A DNA stretch of 64,000 bases, taken from the NCBI RefSeq assembly GCF_009017415.1, contig NC_092405.1, positions 4,340,001-4,404,000 on the forward strand, read 5' to 3'. The stretch is from Aspergillus flavus. Its lineage: Eukaryota > Ascomycota > Eurotiomycetes > Eurotiales > Aspergillaceae. A model generated the notes under the pieces. It saw only the letters and a program-made list of their open reading frames with translations. It was not told the DNA's origin and searched no databases. Both the position numbers and the translations under genes were made by a program. Below, piece after piece: positions 20,989 to 31,729 of the stretch (position 1 is its first letter; the number at the start of each line of letters is the position of its first letter).

Positions 20989-23716
20989 GATTATCTAGGG
21001 GAAGGGATACTGGGAACGGTGCAACATGATAGTTGGAGGAAGCTTCGTTGTATTAAGAGAGGCTTGGATAGTTATTGCCTGGAGTGGCGTGGGGATAAAG
21101 ATCTTGGTCACATGGCAAGGTTTCCATGGATCGTGAGGTTGATTTATAGTCAGCAAGTAATTTAGAACCATCCCGTATTTTGAGGCAAAGGTAAACGGAA
21201 ATTATCTTCTACAATTATTGTTGTAATGTCAAAAAATAAGTCAAAAGAAAAAAGATACATGGATGTAAAGCACAGAGTGCCAAAACTCTCGGGATACCGC
21301 GGAAGAGAGCAACATAATCTCAGAGGTATCCAGGCACTGAGAATGATCAACTACCTACGGTAATGAGGAAAAGCCTACAGTATATAGGCTCTGCGACAAC
21401 ATGTCTCCCCAGCAGAGACTCGAACAGCTCCAACCCTAACTACCGAACATACAAGCCTCTGTAGTCCAGAACGTGACGTACCCTCTGGCGAAGCGATTCA
21501 GAATTTGGCCTGTGACCTCCAGGAAGCCTACCATATATCCTTTTCATCCGGACGGTAGGTTTCCAATGTTTGGACTAGAGGCTTATGGCTGTATCTGTCG
21601 CACAGCGCGAGACTTGGAATCTGAGACGTGATTGAGAAAGAGTATATCGTGGAAAGGGATGTGAATCTTGGCGAGATGATACGAGTCGCATGGCGTTCAG
21701 ATGAAATGAAAGTGATATTTCGTGAAAGTACTCAACCCCGGGAGAGCCCGATGCTGGTCTTTTGGTATATGACTTAACATCGGAAGTCTCCATGGTTGTC
21801 TATAGTAATGGGGTAGAACCTGTTACTATATTTAATTGGAACAGTTGTTGACGTTGCTACATTGCCTAGTTACTTTCTATGGGAGGCTTACGGTGATGGA
21901 ATAGAACTTATTGAACATTGTAAGGTCTTCAATCTAGATACGTGTTACAAAAAGACTAAGATGCAGCCATGGATACTGAAATACGCTGAACAGACCTTTC
22001 GTAATTCTATTTTGACTGCGACTGGGAAGGCACTGAAAATCTCTTTGTGAATAACAGATTCGATGTTCGCCCACGACAAGGTATATTACTCCCTTCTCAA
22101 GTTTATATATATACTCTTATACGCGATGGTTACCAGAAATATCTATTTATGGGATATAGTTTCCACCGGGTAACCCTACTAGGAATAAAGAAAAAGAAAA
22201 AACCGCTGGAGAAACGTCAAGAGAATTTGTAAACGTTATGCATGTCGAGACTGTTGGTAGCATATTACCTGTTTCACACGCCGTAGTATCTGTAATATTG
22301 TCTCAGCCTCAGTGTAGAACAAGAGACCAACCTACTACTTCAATATGAATGATTCAAGATTTGTTGTTGGATAATTGACGTTAATGTTTCACAAGGGACT
22401 ACATCTGTATCAGGTATAAACAGAAGGTCGAAATGATAGAGTGGTATATGGGATCTTTGGAGGTAACTAGTGCTAGGCACTTTACTAGCTCCTGATTGAA
22501 CACCCTAATCGTGCATATGATGCTTATATCTCAAATCGTATTTTGCCTCGAGTGATGCTACTTCTTGATTTACCTAGTAGTGTAGGTCGAATCATGCATG
22601 GCTTCCTTCCTATGTACGGCAATAATATACAATCGTTGTGTCTCTGAAGGAGGATAATACCTTTGCTTCTCGACTTGCTACTCGACTTGATATTCAGCTT
22701 TACATATTGGGTTGTAAACTACACCATATGATTCGATTACATAAAACGGTAATGTTTCTAGGTTTGAGTGACAAATGTCACACTGCCAAGACGAGCAAGG
22801 TCTGAACTCCCCTACGTTCACTGCTTATACTCATAAGTCATGCTACTGTGTCAACGTCTAACGAATAGATCGACGAGAGTTATCTGAGAACTGCTGATTG
22901 AGATAGGAGTGGGTGCGTGGAGAAAGAGCGGTGTACTCGGTATAGGCGAATGGAAGTTGAACATAGCAACTGTACTGACAGAGCAAGGGATGGTGGGGGT
23001 GAGTCGTAACAAGTTATGGGGTTATGAGGTTGAAGTTGGCAGGATGTGAGCTGAACTCTAATGTCGAAAGATCAGATTATGATCCTGGGTTTGAACGTAA
23101 TCCTGCAGGATTTCACCACTTTGGAAACTTTTGTCTTTCGGTACCTAGAGTTAGGCATCACTGCCGGTAAGGTTCGGCACTTGATCCCTAAGCTTATTCC
23201 CCAACCACTGCTAACTTGAGACAATTGATCTCCTCTAGATAATTTCATTAGAGCTGGTGCTATAAACCTTATATTAAATTAGGAAACCTAGTATATAATA
23301 GAATAACGTAATTGGTAAGCGAGCTGTGTGGTTCCGTATCCGATTGTATATAAGTCTATAACTGATTGTTAATGATTTCTTTCTCATATCCTTGGCCTAC
23401 AAACTAAGAATATCAAAATATAACTTTAATACCGATAATGAGTAAACTATCAATTATTTAAAGTTTTCTGCTTTGTATATTATATACCTTGTATAACTCT
23501 ATACCCTACATAGACTTTATATTCGTCCATGCTCTGATTGCCGAGATGTTTGCGTATAAAACGTGTCAATTTGTATGGAATCTAACAATGCGCAGCTCGC
23601 TTGACGATTATGTTAGTAGTACCCTCCCGTAAAGCATAATCCAGCTATACCAAATTGCACTTGCATTAACTTGTATTATCAAGCCTGAGTGGATTACAAA
23701 GGCGCAACTATCCCAT
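20989..23716. other. 2.7-kb gap inside the candidate cluster
   Basis: I find no coding region here. The right end (about 23230-23560) is clearly AT-rich. The short frame at 21862-22050 has no recognisable domain. A lost gene or a cluster boundary is possible. Confidence 0.5.
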
Positions 23717-25168
23717 TTAAGCGGCTCTAGTGAACTCTAAACCATCGCTAAAAGACCAATACTTCGCTTGAAGATAATCGGCAATATAGTTCGTCCGCGG
23801 CTGCCATGGACTGACGATCCCCGATTTCGGCAGACTGTCTCCACCCACCGCCATGTACGTTGAATTCAAATTCCAGATGGGCCGGACAGTCGGATCCAAC
23901 GGACCCTTGGCATGAGGCATAGCCGCGAGGATGTCCCTCTTCGCCATGTAGTTGATCAGTCGACAGGCAGACAAGGCCGTGACATCTACCCCCATCGTCC
24001 ACGAGGCATTGGTGAGATATCCGAGAGCAAAGAACGCATTGGGAACGCCCTGGAGCATCATACCATTCCACAGGCATCTTTTGGAGATATCACAAACCTT
24101 GCCGTCAATTTCAAGAGTGGATCCACCGCCGAATTGAAGCTTGTGGCCCGTGGCTGTTATGACAAGATCCACTTCGATGGATTTCCCGTTATCGAGAACA
24201 ATGCTGTTGGGAGTACAGGTTTGGATATTCGCTGTCTCGATGCGGACGTTACCGCGATGAAGGCTCTCAAAAAAGTCACCATCTGGACAGGCCAAGAGCC
24301 GTTGATCCCAGACATTATACCTAGGTGTGAAATGTGGATCTGCTTGGATGTGTTTTGGGAGTTGTTTCTGGACCAGGCCGAGGAGATAGTCTTTAGCGGC
24401 CCCGGGGAACTTCCGGCATGCATAATAGCCGACTAATGTAACCGCCAGCCAAGCGAAGCGCTTGACCTTATGGGGTAAAGTTGAAGATAAAAACCGTGCC
24501 CATCGGTTGCCTCCAGGTGAAGGGATTGGTAGGATGTAATTCGCGCTGCGCTGGACCATTGTTACGGTAAACGCTGTCTCTGCTAGTTTGGGAACAAGTG
24601 AGATCGCCGTCGCCCCACTGCCGATAACCGCGATTCTTTTACCCAAGTAATCGAGATTCGCTGGCCAGAACTGTGGGTGGACGATCACCCCACCAAAGTC
24701 GTCTAGGCCAGGTATCTGAGCGCGCAATGGCTCTTGATGGTCAAAGTATCCCGTGGCGAAAAACACGTACGTTGCGCGGATGCAAACTTCTTTATCCAGA
24801 TGCGTGGATGTTACATTCCACAGATTGTCTGCTGAAGACCATGCCGCGCGTCTGACTCGGTGGTTAAATAGGATATGGTTGTCGATTCCGTATTGCTTTG
24901 CTGTTTCGTTCAAGTAATTGAACACAGAGTCTCCATCCATCATGTTTGTATCGCCGTCATATGGGTGCCAAGAAAACCCAAAGGTGTGGATATCGGAGTC
25001 AAGCCGGACGCCAGGGTACCGGAACAGATCCCATGTGCCGCCAGCTGTCTCGCGGGCTTCGAGGATGACATATCTATGTTGGGGAAGCAGTGCTTGGATA
25101 CGGTATGCGGCGTTGATTCCAGCGATTCCTGCCCCAATGATAACAATATCATATTCTTTGGTTGACAT
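23717..25168 (-). CDS. Baeyer-Villiger-type flavin monooxygenase, 483 aa
   Basis: A single-exon gene with two Rossmann folds: the FAD site at residues 8-17 (IVIIGAGIAG) and the NADPH site at about 183-188 (VIGSGATA). The Baeyer-Villiger fingerprint FxGxxxHxxxW is present as F158-G160-H164-W168 (DFGGVIVHPQFWP). The FAD-loop GGTWDLFRYPGVRLDSD is typical of fungal BVMOs and related flavoprotein monooxygenases. The reaction would be ketone to ester/lactone, or N/S-oxidation. Length is slightly short of the 500-540 aa norm. No signal peptide. It lies 395 bp from the acyltransferase on the same strand; co-regulation is inferred. Confidence 0.9.
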   Translation of the reverse strand: MSTKEYDIVIIGAGIAGINAAYRIQALLPQHRYVILEARETAGGTWDLFRYPGVRLDSDIHTFGFSWHPYDGDTNMMDGDSVFNYLNETAKQYGIDNHILFNHRVRRAAWSSADNLWNVTSTHLDKEVCIRATYVFFATGYFDHQEPLRAQIPGLDDFGGVIVHPQFWPANLDYLGKRIAVIGSGATAISLVPKLAETAFTVTMVQRSANYILPIPSPGGNRWARFLSSTLPHKVKRFAWLAVTLVGYYACRKFPGAAKDYLLGLVQKQLPKHIQADPHFTPRYNVWDQRLLACPDGDFFESLHRGNVRIETANIQTCTPNSIVLDNGKSIEVDLVITATGHKLQFGGGSTLEIDGKVCDISKRCLWNGMMLQGVPNAFFALGYLTNASWTMGVDVTALSACRLINYMAKRDILAAMPHAKGPLDPTVRPIWNLNSTYMAVGGDSLPKSGIVSPWQPRTNYIADYLQAKYWSFSDGLEFTRAA

Positions 25169-25566
25169 ATTGGGTAAAGCGTGGACGGTGAGAAAAAAAT
25201 AAATTGAAGAGCAGTTGCGAGATATTGACTGATAACCCCACAGGCAGGTTTATCGCAACTTCATAGGATACTATATAGTAGTGTGGGTAGGGGTGGGGAG
25301 AGTTCTTCAATCTATTGAGTGTGAAGATTCTGCACTGTATAGAGTCACAATGTGCATCGTGATCTCCGTTCACTTCATCTTGAAAATTACGCTACTAGGT
25401 ATGCAAAGAGGAAGTCGGAGACGTGTACTGAAAGATGAAGTATTACTGTATAGACCCGCTTGATCAACATCAACACGACCGGATCCTGTTTCGTAACCCT
25501 AACCCTTTGATATGTCGAATGTACTAGAAGGCTAGATACATGACTAGACTACTTCCAGTGGGCCCC
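25169..25566. other. intergenic between BVMO and acyltransferase genes
   Basis: Promoter of the monooxygenase gene and 3' region of the acyltransferase gene; nothing else seen. Confidence 0.5.
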
Positions 25567-27051
25567 TCACAACTTGCCGAGTGTCCTTCGCATCGCCCAC
25601 TGTAGAAGAGGGCCTTGCAGCAGCCGGTGCATGGTGTCAGCCTGGAGTGTGACTCGCAGCTCCAATATGGAAGTGGACCGGGCAGGCAGTATGCAAACTG
25701 TCCCGTCAATCCGGTTATCGGGGCTCTCAAACTCCACCACCCTTCCTAGGGTCTCGCCAAAGTCAAGTCCGTATATTCCCATCCGACGAATACTGGTAGA
25801 TGTGACATCACCCTGCTTGAAGGTGGGACTCCAGTCTGGACTTCTCTGTTTTTCTTGAATGATTCCCTTTACGTAGGTATTATCTGCACTGGACTGCGTA
25901 GAATGAACTTTCAGTGCGAGATCAGTAAGAAGCTGGAGATCGCCCTTGGTCACTGATGGCAAGTGGGGATGAACCGCGTTTGACGCATCGGAAATCAGAG
26001 CACGCTGTACGGGTGATGTTGCCACAGATTGGACGATGCCATTTCCAACGTAAGAAATGGGAAGAGGCGGTGTTAAAGTTCGGCAGACCTCAGTGATGAG
26101 TATCAAGGAACTCTGAACAGGCCGGGTTTCCTGACCACCGCCGCTATCGGGGGATGGGCTATACCGTGCTCTGATAATAGCCAGCCATAGCAGAGCGGAG
26201 ATCATATCATTGGACGTCAGGTACTCTTCCTGTGACCGGTCACGCAGGATTGAGTTACAAACGTCTTTCAGGCACTCCATATGCGCGGGCTGCAGAACTA
26301 GTCGGCGACTGACAAGTCCTTCAACCGCGTTAAAGTCGGCAACTCTGATAGTGTGTGGGTCTTCAGTAGGTGCGTCGCCCCTTACGTCGCTGCTGACCAC
26401 GGGGCTGGATACCATGCGTCGTCTACCTTCGAGGAGGTCCGACCCCAGTGGTATGGTTAGAGCGGGGCTGTCAGGCTCGCGACAGCATCGTGCCAGTGCA
26501 TCCTGGATGAAGTAGAATCCGGCGGCGTCAAACACTGAATGATGAAAGCAGACAGCCACGTATATGCCATCTTGCAAAATGTTGGCTTGCCAGCGAATGA
26601 TAGGGCATATTTCTCTTGTCGCCACTGACAGTGGCAATGGAAGATATCGCTCATCGAATAAAGAATCGCTCGACACCCGTTCGCCAGAATCGAGAACTTT
26701 CTTGATGATGTATTGATTCAGGTGATGTGCTACCCGAAGGATGGGGAACTCGCGCAACGAATCTATGGTGGGAGGTCGCACCTCACGTACGTTGGCTTTC
26801 GACCGTTTCGAACTTGATCTCATCATATTTCCTGCTAGCAAAGGGCATTCCCCGAGTAAGCGGTGAAGACCTTCCTTGAGGATGGAAACACCCCGGTGTG
26901 GGTCATCCAACACCAAGGCGTAGAAAAATGCTATGTAGCATATCGGCATCGTATGATCAAGCGGTGTCAGCTCCATTGGGGTAAATTGGAACGCCATGGT
27001 AAAGTTCGTTCGGTTACAGTTGGTGGGAAGTGAGTCGAGGGTTTGGTCCAA
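25567..27051 (-). CDS. HHxxxD acyltransferase (BAHD/trichothecene acetyltransferase-like), 494 aa
   Basis: Intronless. The catalytic motif HHxxxD is seen at H170-H171-D175 (VAVCFHHSVFDAAGF), and the structural DFG-type motif appears late (LDFGETLGRVVEFESP). Length and two-lobed chloramphenicol-acetyltransferase-like layout match the fungal transferase family that moves an acyl group from CoA (or a carrier) to a hydroxyl or amine. Substrate is unknown. A ligase of the acyl-CoA synthetase family nearby could feed it. The C-terminus ends GKL, close to but not a standard PTS1. No signal peptide. Confidence 0.85.
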   Translation of the reverse strand: MDQTLDSLPTNCNRTNFTMAFQFTPMELTPLDHTMPICYIAFFYALVLDDPHRGVSILKEGLHRLLGECPLLAGNMMRSSSKRSKANVREVRPPTIDSLREFPILRVAHHLNQYIIKKVLDSGERVSSDSLFDERYLPLPLSVATREICPIIRWQANILQDGIYVAVCFHHSVFDAAGFYFIQDALARCCREPDSPALTIPLGSDLLEGRRRMVSSPVVSSDVRGDAPTEDPHTIRVADFNAVEGLVSRRLVLQPAHMECLKDVCNSILRDRSQEEYLTSNDMISALLWLAIIRARYSPSPDSGGGQETRPVQSSLILITEVCRTLTPPLPISYVGNGIVQSVATSPVQRALISDASNAVHPHLPSVTKGDLQLLTDLALKVHSTQSSADNTYVKGIIQEKQRSPDWSPTFKQGDVTSTSIRRMGIYGLDFGETLGRVVEFESPDNRIDGTVCILPARSTSILELRVTLQADTMHRLLQGPLLQWAMRRTLGKL

Positions 27052-27419
27052 AGATGTTAACCAAAATATACGACGAGACTAGAAGTGTCCCAGTGTCTAT
27101 TACTTTAGTACAATTACCACCACCAAGGCCCCGTGTAACGGAGTCTCAAGAGGAAAATAAAGTTTAGTGTTCACCGCTGTTGAACGTTGGCACATATATC
27201 AGCCGTGTAATACGCTATCCAAATGAAGCAATCAAATGTGATGTGTCTGAAAATCTTGTTGTGTGGAGGCGAAAAGCATGCAGGAATGGCTTCCTAGACC
27301 CTTTTACTAGACTATAAGACAGGAAGGTAAAGTGACCTGTGAAGGATCCTTCTCCGCATGCCTTGGGAATTCCTTCGGATGAGGCCCGAGCATTTCCTCT
27401 CGAAGGCAACCCAGTCAGA
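27052..27419. other. intergenic between acyltransferase and SDR genes
   Basis: Promoter of the acyltransferase gene. A CCG-N5-CGG inverted repeat at 27131-27141 could bind a Zn2Cys6 regulator, but such pairs arise by chance. Confidence 0.35.
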
Positions 27420-28504
27420 TTAGCAGGCTAGTTGCAAATAAGCTTCAAAGTCAGGATCCACCTGCACTAGCGTGCTCGCCACTTCCTGCCACAGTCTGTC
27501 CTGACAGAGGAGCCCTTCGGCGCTTGACGAAAAGCGAGAAACGCTAGAATGGTTAGCCACATGCGGAAATGTAGATCTTCTGTGCTTACGGTACTAGGCT
27601 TCCTTGGCTATAGTAGCTGGGCTCACTGTTCTCTGCCAGCTCTTGTACGGAGGCTATCATGATCATTCTTGCTCCCTCGTCGCATGACCGAGCGAAGCAA
27701 TTGGCCAAAATATCTGTGGGTGCAGACCTCACATGCCGGAATAGCTCGCTCTTGCATAGACCAGGAGACGCCAGAACGACCGAAAACTTTTCACGGTCAA
27801 TGCGTCGAGAGAGAGCAAGTGCCCAGAGAAGCCCAAACAATTTGGAGGTATAGTAGTGGGTGTAATGGTCAAAAGATTCGGGGCTCTGCTTGAATGTGTC
27901 GAGGATGCTGTTATGTTGCATAAAATGGGTCGGAACCATTGCGTGTCCCTCGGAGGTTACGAACACAATTCGAGGTTTACCACTTTTATAACGAAGATGT
28001 GGAAGAATGAGCATGGTAAGTAGAGCGTTTGATAACACATTCACCTAGACCATATTAGTGCATCAAACCAGGGTCAATATACCTAGCCACACTGACCTGC
28101 AGTGAAATATCGAACCCATCTGTAGAGGCCATCCACTGAGAACACCATACACCCGCATTCAGAATGACCAGATCAAACGTTTTGGACTCCTGCTTCATCT
28201 GGTTCGCAAAGGCTTTGACCGAATCGAATGAAGCGAGATCGCACTCTTGCACGTCAACTTGGGCCGTTGGGACTCGTTCGAGAATCCTCTGCTTTGCCGC
28301 CTCACCCTTTGGCACTGACCTGACCACAGCCAGCACTTTAGCCCCATGAGATGCCAGTTCTAATGCTAAGCAGAACCCAACTCCAGAATTTGCTCCAGTT
28401 ACGAGGACTGATTTTCCGTGGAGCTCAACTGGGGGGACTTCCGGAATGGTATAGAAAAGCTGTCTGAAGAGGAAGGCCAGAAGGCCATCATTGTAGGGTG
28501 CCAT
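27420..28504 (-). CDS. short-chain dehydrogenase/reductase (soluble), 328 aa, three exons
   Basis: Exons: 28504-28097, 28044-27590, 27543-27420 (987 bp, in frame). Introns: GTCAGT..CTAATATGGTCTAG and GTAAGC..CTAACCATTCTAG. The coenzyme site is VLVTGANSGVGFCLALEL (TGxxxGxG), the NAG motif VILNAGVW, and the catalytic YxxxK is seen in THYYTSKLF. The ending LWQEVASTLVQVDP is typical of fungal SDRs related to retinol dehydrogenase-type reductases, which act on alcohols or ketones with NADP(H). It sits head-to-head with the UbiA-family gene across about 900 bp, suggesting shared regulation in the cluster. Confidence 0.88.
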
Positions 28505-29415
28505 TGTATCCTTTTTGGGTATTTGGTCTGAAGGAAGATCTGGCTAGTTAGGTATCTAAAGAATTGATGAAAACTAGGATTGGGGCATGGATATTAGAAC
28601 ATAATCCTTATTTACGATATGTAGAAGACCTCAGCCCTCAATCTGCTGTCTTCCTTTTTTTTTTTTTTTTTTTTCCCTTCTCTTCTCTCCTTCCTCCGGC
28701 CGCAGGTCTAGAGAATGTGTCCTTACTCCACTCTCTCTAGGTTCATAGTAGGCTTTCACTCCGCGTCGATCAATACGAAATGGTCCACAGTGAGGAAAAT
28801 CATGCGGCGTTTTATCTGTTTTCAATCTAAGATTTCCAGTATTTGTAATTTTTGTCGATTTTCCCTTGGAGGGAGGCAAATCCGGGTAAAGGAATTAACG
28901 CCCTTGCAGAAATGGAAAAAGCATACACTCTCCACACAAGCATGCCGTACATTGATGTCGGCATTGGCATCGGCATTGTTCAAACTGACATACTTCTAGA
29001 AACCCGTAGATTTCGCTGCAGTGCGTCTTTTGGTCACAAGGAGTACCAGGGAAGTGAAGGGGGTGTGGGAGAGTAGGGGTGGAGATATGTATCATTTTCC
29101 AGGAAAAGAAGGGCAGGGCTTGATAACTTTATTCACTATGCAAGGTTGCCTAAAGTACTTGGTTTCAACGAGTTCAGTGCGTGGTAGGATGGTGGGGGCG
29201 TCTCTCTACAACAAAAACTGGTTTTGCTTTCCGTCTAAAAAATTCTAACTATGACCTAAGCCGGTAGTAGTCGAACCGACTCTTAGGGAAGGGCATCTCT
29301 CGAGACTCAAATTCTGTGGAGGGACGCAAAACTACTCCTTGACCTTCGTAACATATTTCCCAGATTTGCTCACAGCCATACTGCTTCCATATTTAGAGAT
29401 ATAAGAGTCAAGACA
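28505..29415. promoter_or_regulatory. divergent promoter region between SDR and UbiA-family genes
   Basis: A 20-base T run lies at 28655-28674 and a pyrimidine-rich tract follows, a common fungal promoter feature. CGG-N11-CCG, the spacing recognised by some Zn2Cys6 regulators, occurs at 29262-29278. No coding region is supported here. Confidence 0.35.
28655..28674. repeat. poly-T tract, 20 bases
   Basis: Uninterrupted run of 20 T on the plus strand, about 150 bp upstream of the SDR start codon. Confidence 0.85.
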
Positions 29416-30461
29416 ATGGAGAAGCACTTGGAGATGCGCTCGGACATCTCAACCTATGCTGTGTACGGCCTTGTGTCAAATATCAGAACATTATATTCCT
29501 CTTCCTTGCTGATTCCTATAGTAGAATTGCCATTTCCGCTCTCCTTGAAGAGGTCGCGCTGACACGAGCACTCCTCGACGACAACTTCACTGCACACATT
29601 GGAAATGCAATCGTGTGCTTGTCTACCCGATTGATCGGCTCAGATTTGACGTTCGAACAGCTCAAAAACATGTTCCCGGGGATGCTCTTCACTGTCTTCG
29701 CATTTTCATATTCCTTTGATATCGCGAACCAGGCGTTCTCAGTGGAAGAGGATTCAACAAACAAACCTGATCGACCCATTCCATCAGGCAGACTCACAAG
29801 AGATGGCGCATACAGGCGCTGGCTGCTCAGCTGGATCATTTCTTTGGCCCTTGTAGGATTAGAAGTCGGTTTCCAAGCTGCTTTAGTGCTTCTTGAATGG
29901 GAAGTGTGGGTTGCACTCTTCTACGTGTGGCCCAAATTCCATAATTGGGTCGCGCGGAACCTCTTCACGGCGGTTGGGGCCACGATTCAGCTGAGGCTGC
30001 TGGATGCCGTGCTTGTAAAGACCCTTCCCTCTTTTCGAACAGATAGCTCTCTTGCGTGGCTATTATTCACCTGGTTGGTGTGGACCATCCATGTGCAGGA
30101 GTTTCACGATATGGAGGGTGACGAGAGAGTTGGTCGCCAAACGCTGCCGCTGATTGTGGGCCATCGAGGGCAGTTCCCGCTGCGTGTTGTGACTGCCATG
30201 ATTGTTGGTGGCACTGGCATCTCCAGTATCCTTCTGGTTCAACTTTGGCGGACATCAAATCCTGTTCTGTTGTGTCTGGGATTAGGCCACCTACTCTTCA
30301 TGTTAACCGTCGCGGTTCGGCTGGTGGTGCTGCCGTTCAAGGAGGCTGACAAGATCACGTATAAGTATTACTATACGCTGGCAACCTACAGTCTGCTGCT
30401 CTTTCGTCAACATACTGGAAGGCTAGGCTCGTTTGGTGGAAATACAACCGAGCTTTGGTAA
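29416..30461 (+). CDS. UbiA-superfamily membrane terpene cyclase/prenyltransferase-like protein; 5' end unresolved
   Basis: The main frame (to stop 30461) carries the family core: FDIANQAFSVEED..NKPDRPIPSGRLT (first Asp/Asn-rich site; NQxxxxxxED replaces the classical NDxxDxxxD) and VQEFHDMEGDERVGRQTLP (second D-rich site), with about seven membrane helices and a terminal FKEADKITYKYYY. The unusual first motif resembles fungal UbiA-type terpene cyclases such as the fumagillin-pathway enzyme more than ubiquinone-type prenyltransferases; that comparison is from memory. Start: ATG 29416 opens frame A (VSNIRTLY), but the rest (FLFLADSYSRIAI onwards) is in another frame. A one-base loss near 29496 would fuse them into the expected first-helix motif. 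Alternatively a 59-bp intron (29463-29521, CTGAT branch) gives 328 aa but removes part of that motif. Confidence 0.6.
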
Positions 30462-30765
30462 CTCATCGTTCAACCAGATGTGTCTCTGCCTGTCGTGCTT
30501 TGTTCCTTTCCCTCGCTTTTCACCCGCCATTATATATGGGGTTATTCGTGTACTTTCTCTAGAGTCTTACCATATTCAGGGTATTCTCGTACTGTGATTC
30601 ACAAATACCCTTGAAGAATAATAGATCCTATCGTACTCTCGAACATGCTGCCCTCTACATTAAGGAGTCTACCGCATATCTAATGCAGCCTATATTTGGT
30701 AATCAAACAAGTTCTCTTCTCTCATTGGTCTCAAGTGTAGTCCAGCCCGGTTCTCTTCGCTCAAT
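30462..30765. other. convergent 3' spacer
   Basis: Shared 3' region of the UbiA-family gene (plus) and the membrane-anchored SDR gene (minus); no other content recognised. Confidence 0.5.
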
Positions 30766-31729
30766 CTATTTATAATTCTCCAAAGCCTCATCAACCCCCA
30801 TAACGTACCTAGCGAAACGCTGCACAGGGACAGGAAGCATGTCATACCCGCACACCCAGGCTGCGTACTTCGGCAGCCGGATGATCCTTCCACCTCCAGA
30901 GCTCACAGCCGCGAAAACCTTCTCAGCAACATATCTAGGTTCAAGTACAGGCGCCAGCAAAGAGTTCGGAGGCTTTATCCAGCTGAATAACGGGGTATCC
31001 ATTTGTCCAACCTCCACAAGGAAGAAGTCGACCTGCTTATCGTACCCAAACCAGCGAGCCTCTGCTTCGAGACAGTGATGCAGGGCACTGAGCGCCGCTT
31101 TGCTAGAGACGTAATCAGACAGACCCGCTGGGTACAGGTGTGCCACAACCGAGCTGATATTGACGATACTGCCACGCTTCGTACTTTGCATCAACAGTGG
31201 GAGAACAGCACGGGTCAAGTTTACCGGCCCGAGCAAATTTGTGCGGATTGTTCTTGCGAAAGACTCGCTTTGGAGCTCACAGAAGGGAAGTCTGTTTATT
31301 GGCATCGCTGCACAGTTGATGAGGATGTCGGGGTTTCCTAGCTTTCAAATTGTTCAGTCGGACAGGCCTGATAATAGATTCCGGGGAATACTCTGGGCTT
31401 ACCGCAACTCCGATTTTTTTCAAGGTCGCCTCAACCTCGCTGCCGTCCGACACGTCGCATTTGTAATACTTGCTAGCCATGGTATTGGGTACCCATGGCA
31501 AGCTGGCCTCATCTTTGATATCTAGGATAGCTACCTTGGCACCTTGGACCCGGTACAACTCTGCGATCTCGCGTCCGAGTCCACTCAATCCTCCGGTCAC
31601 CAGGACTACTTTATCCTCTGCAAGGAATGGACGAGTACCGGAGCCCTGATTCCTGAACTTGGCCCAAAAGATTGCCAAGCAGGAAATCACTGCCGTGACC
31701 CCGACGATGATGTAAGACGCTTCTGTCAT
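30766..31729 (-). CDS. membrane-anchored short-chain dehydrogenase/reductase, 300 aa, two exons
   Basis: Exons: 31729-31403 and 31341-30766 (903 bp). The 61-bp intron has GTAAGC and ends TTGAAAG; this choice gives the family sequence IGVA-LGNPDILINCAAMPI across the junction. An N-terminal membrane helix (ASYIIVGVTAVISCLAIFWA) precedes the Rossmann site VVLVTGGLSGLGREIAELY. The NAA-type motif (NCAAM), Ser (IVNISSVVA) and catalytic YxxxK (DYVSSKAAL) are present. The build resembles SDR16C/DHRS3-like retinol or steroid dehydrogenases, usually ER-bound. The anchor would place it on the same membranes as a UbiA cyclase. The gene is divergently paired with the acyl-CoA ligase. Confidence 0.85.

Noticed and set aside
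23912..24436. 174-aa plus frame inside the BVMO gene
   Set aside because: Antisense to a clear flavoprotein with intact motifs; no independent features.
28631..28879. 82-aa Lys-rich minus frame
   Set aside because: Its Lys run is translated from the poly-T tract; no other support.
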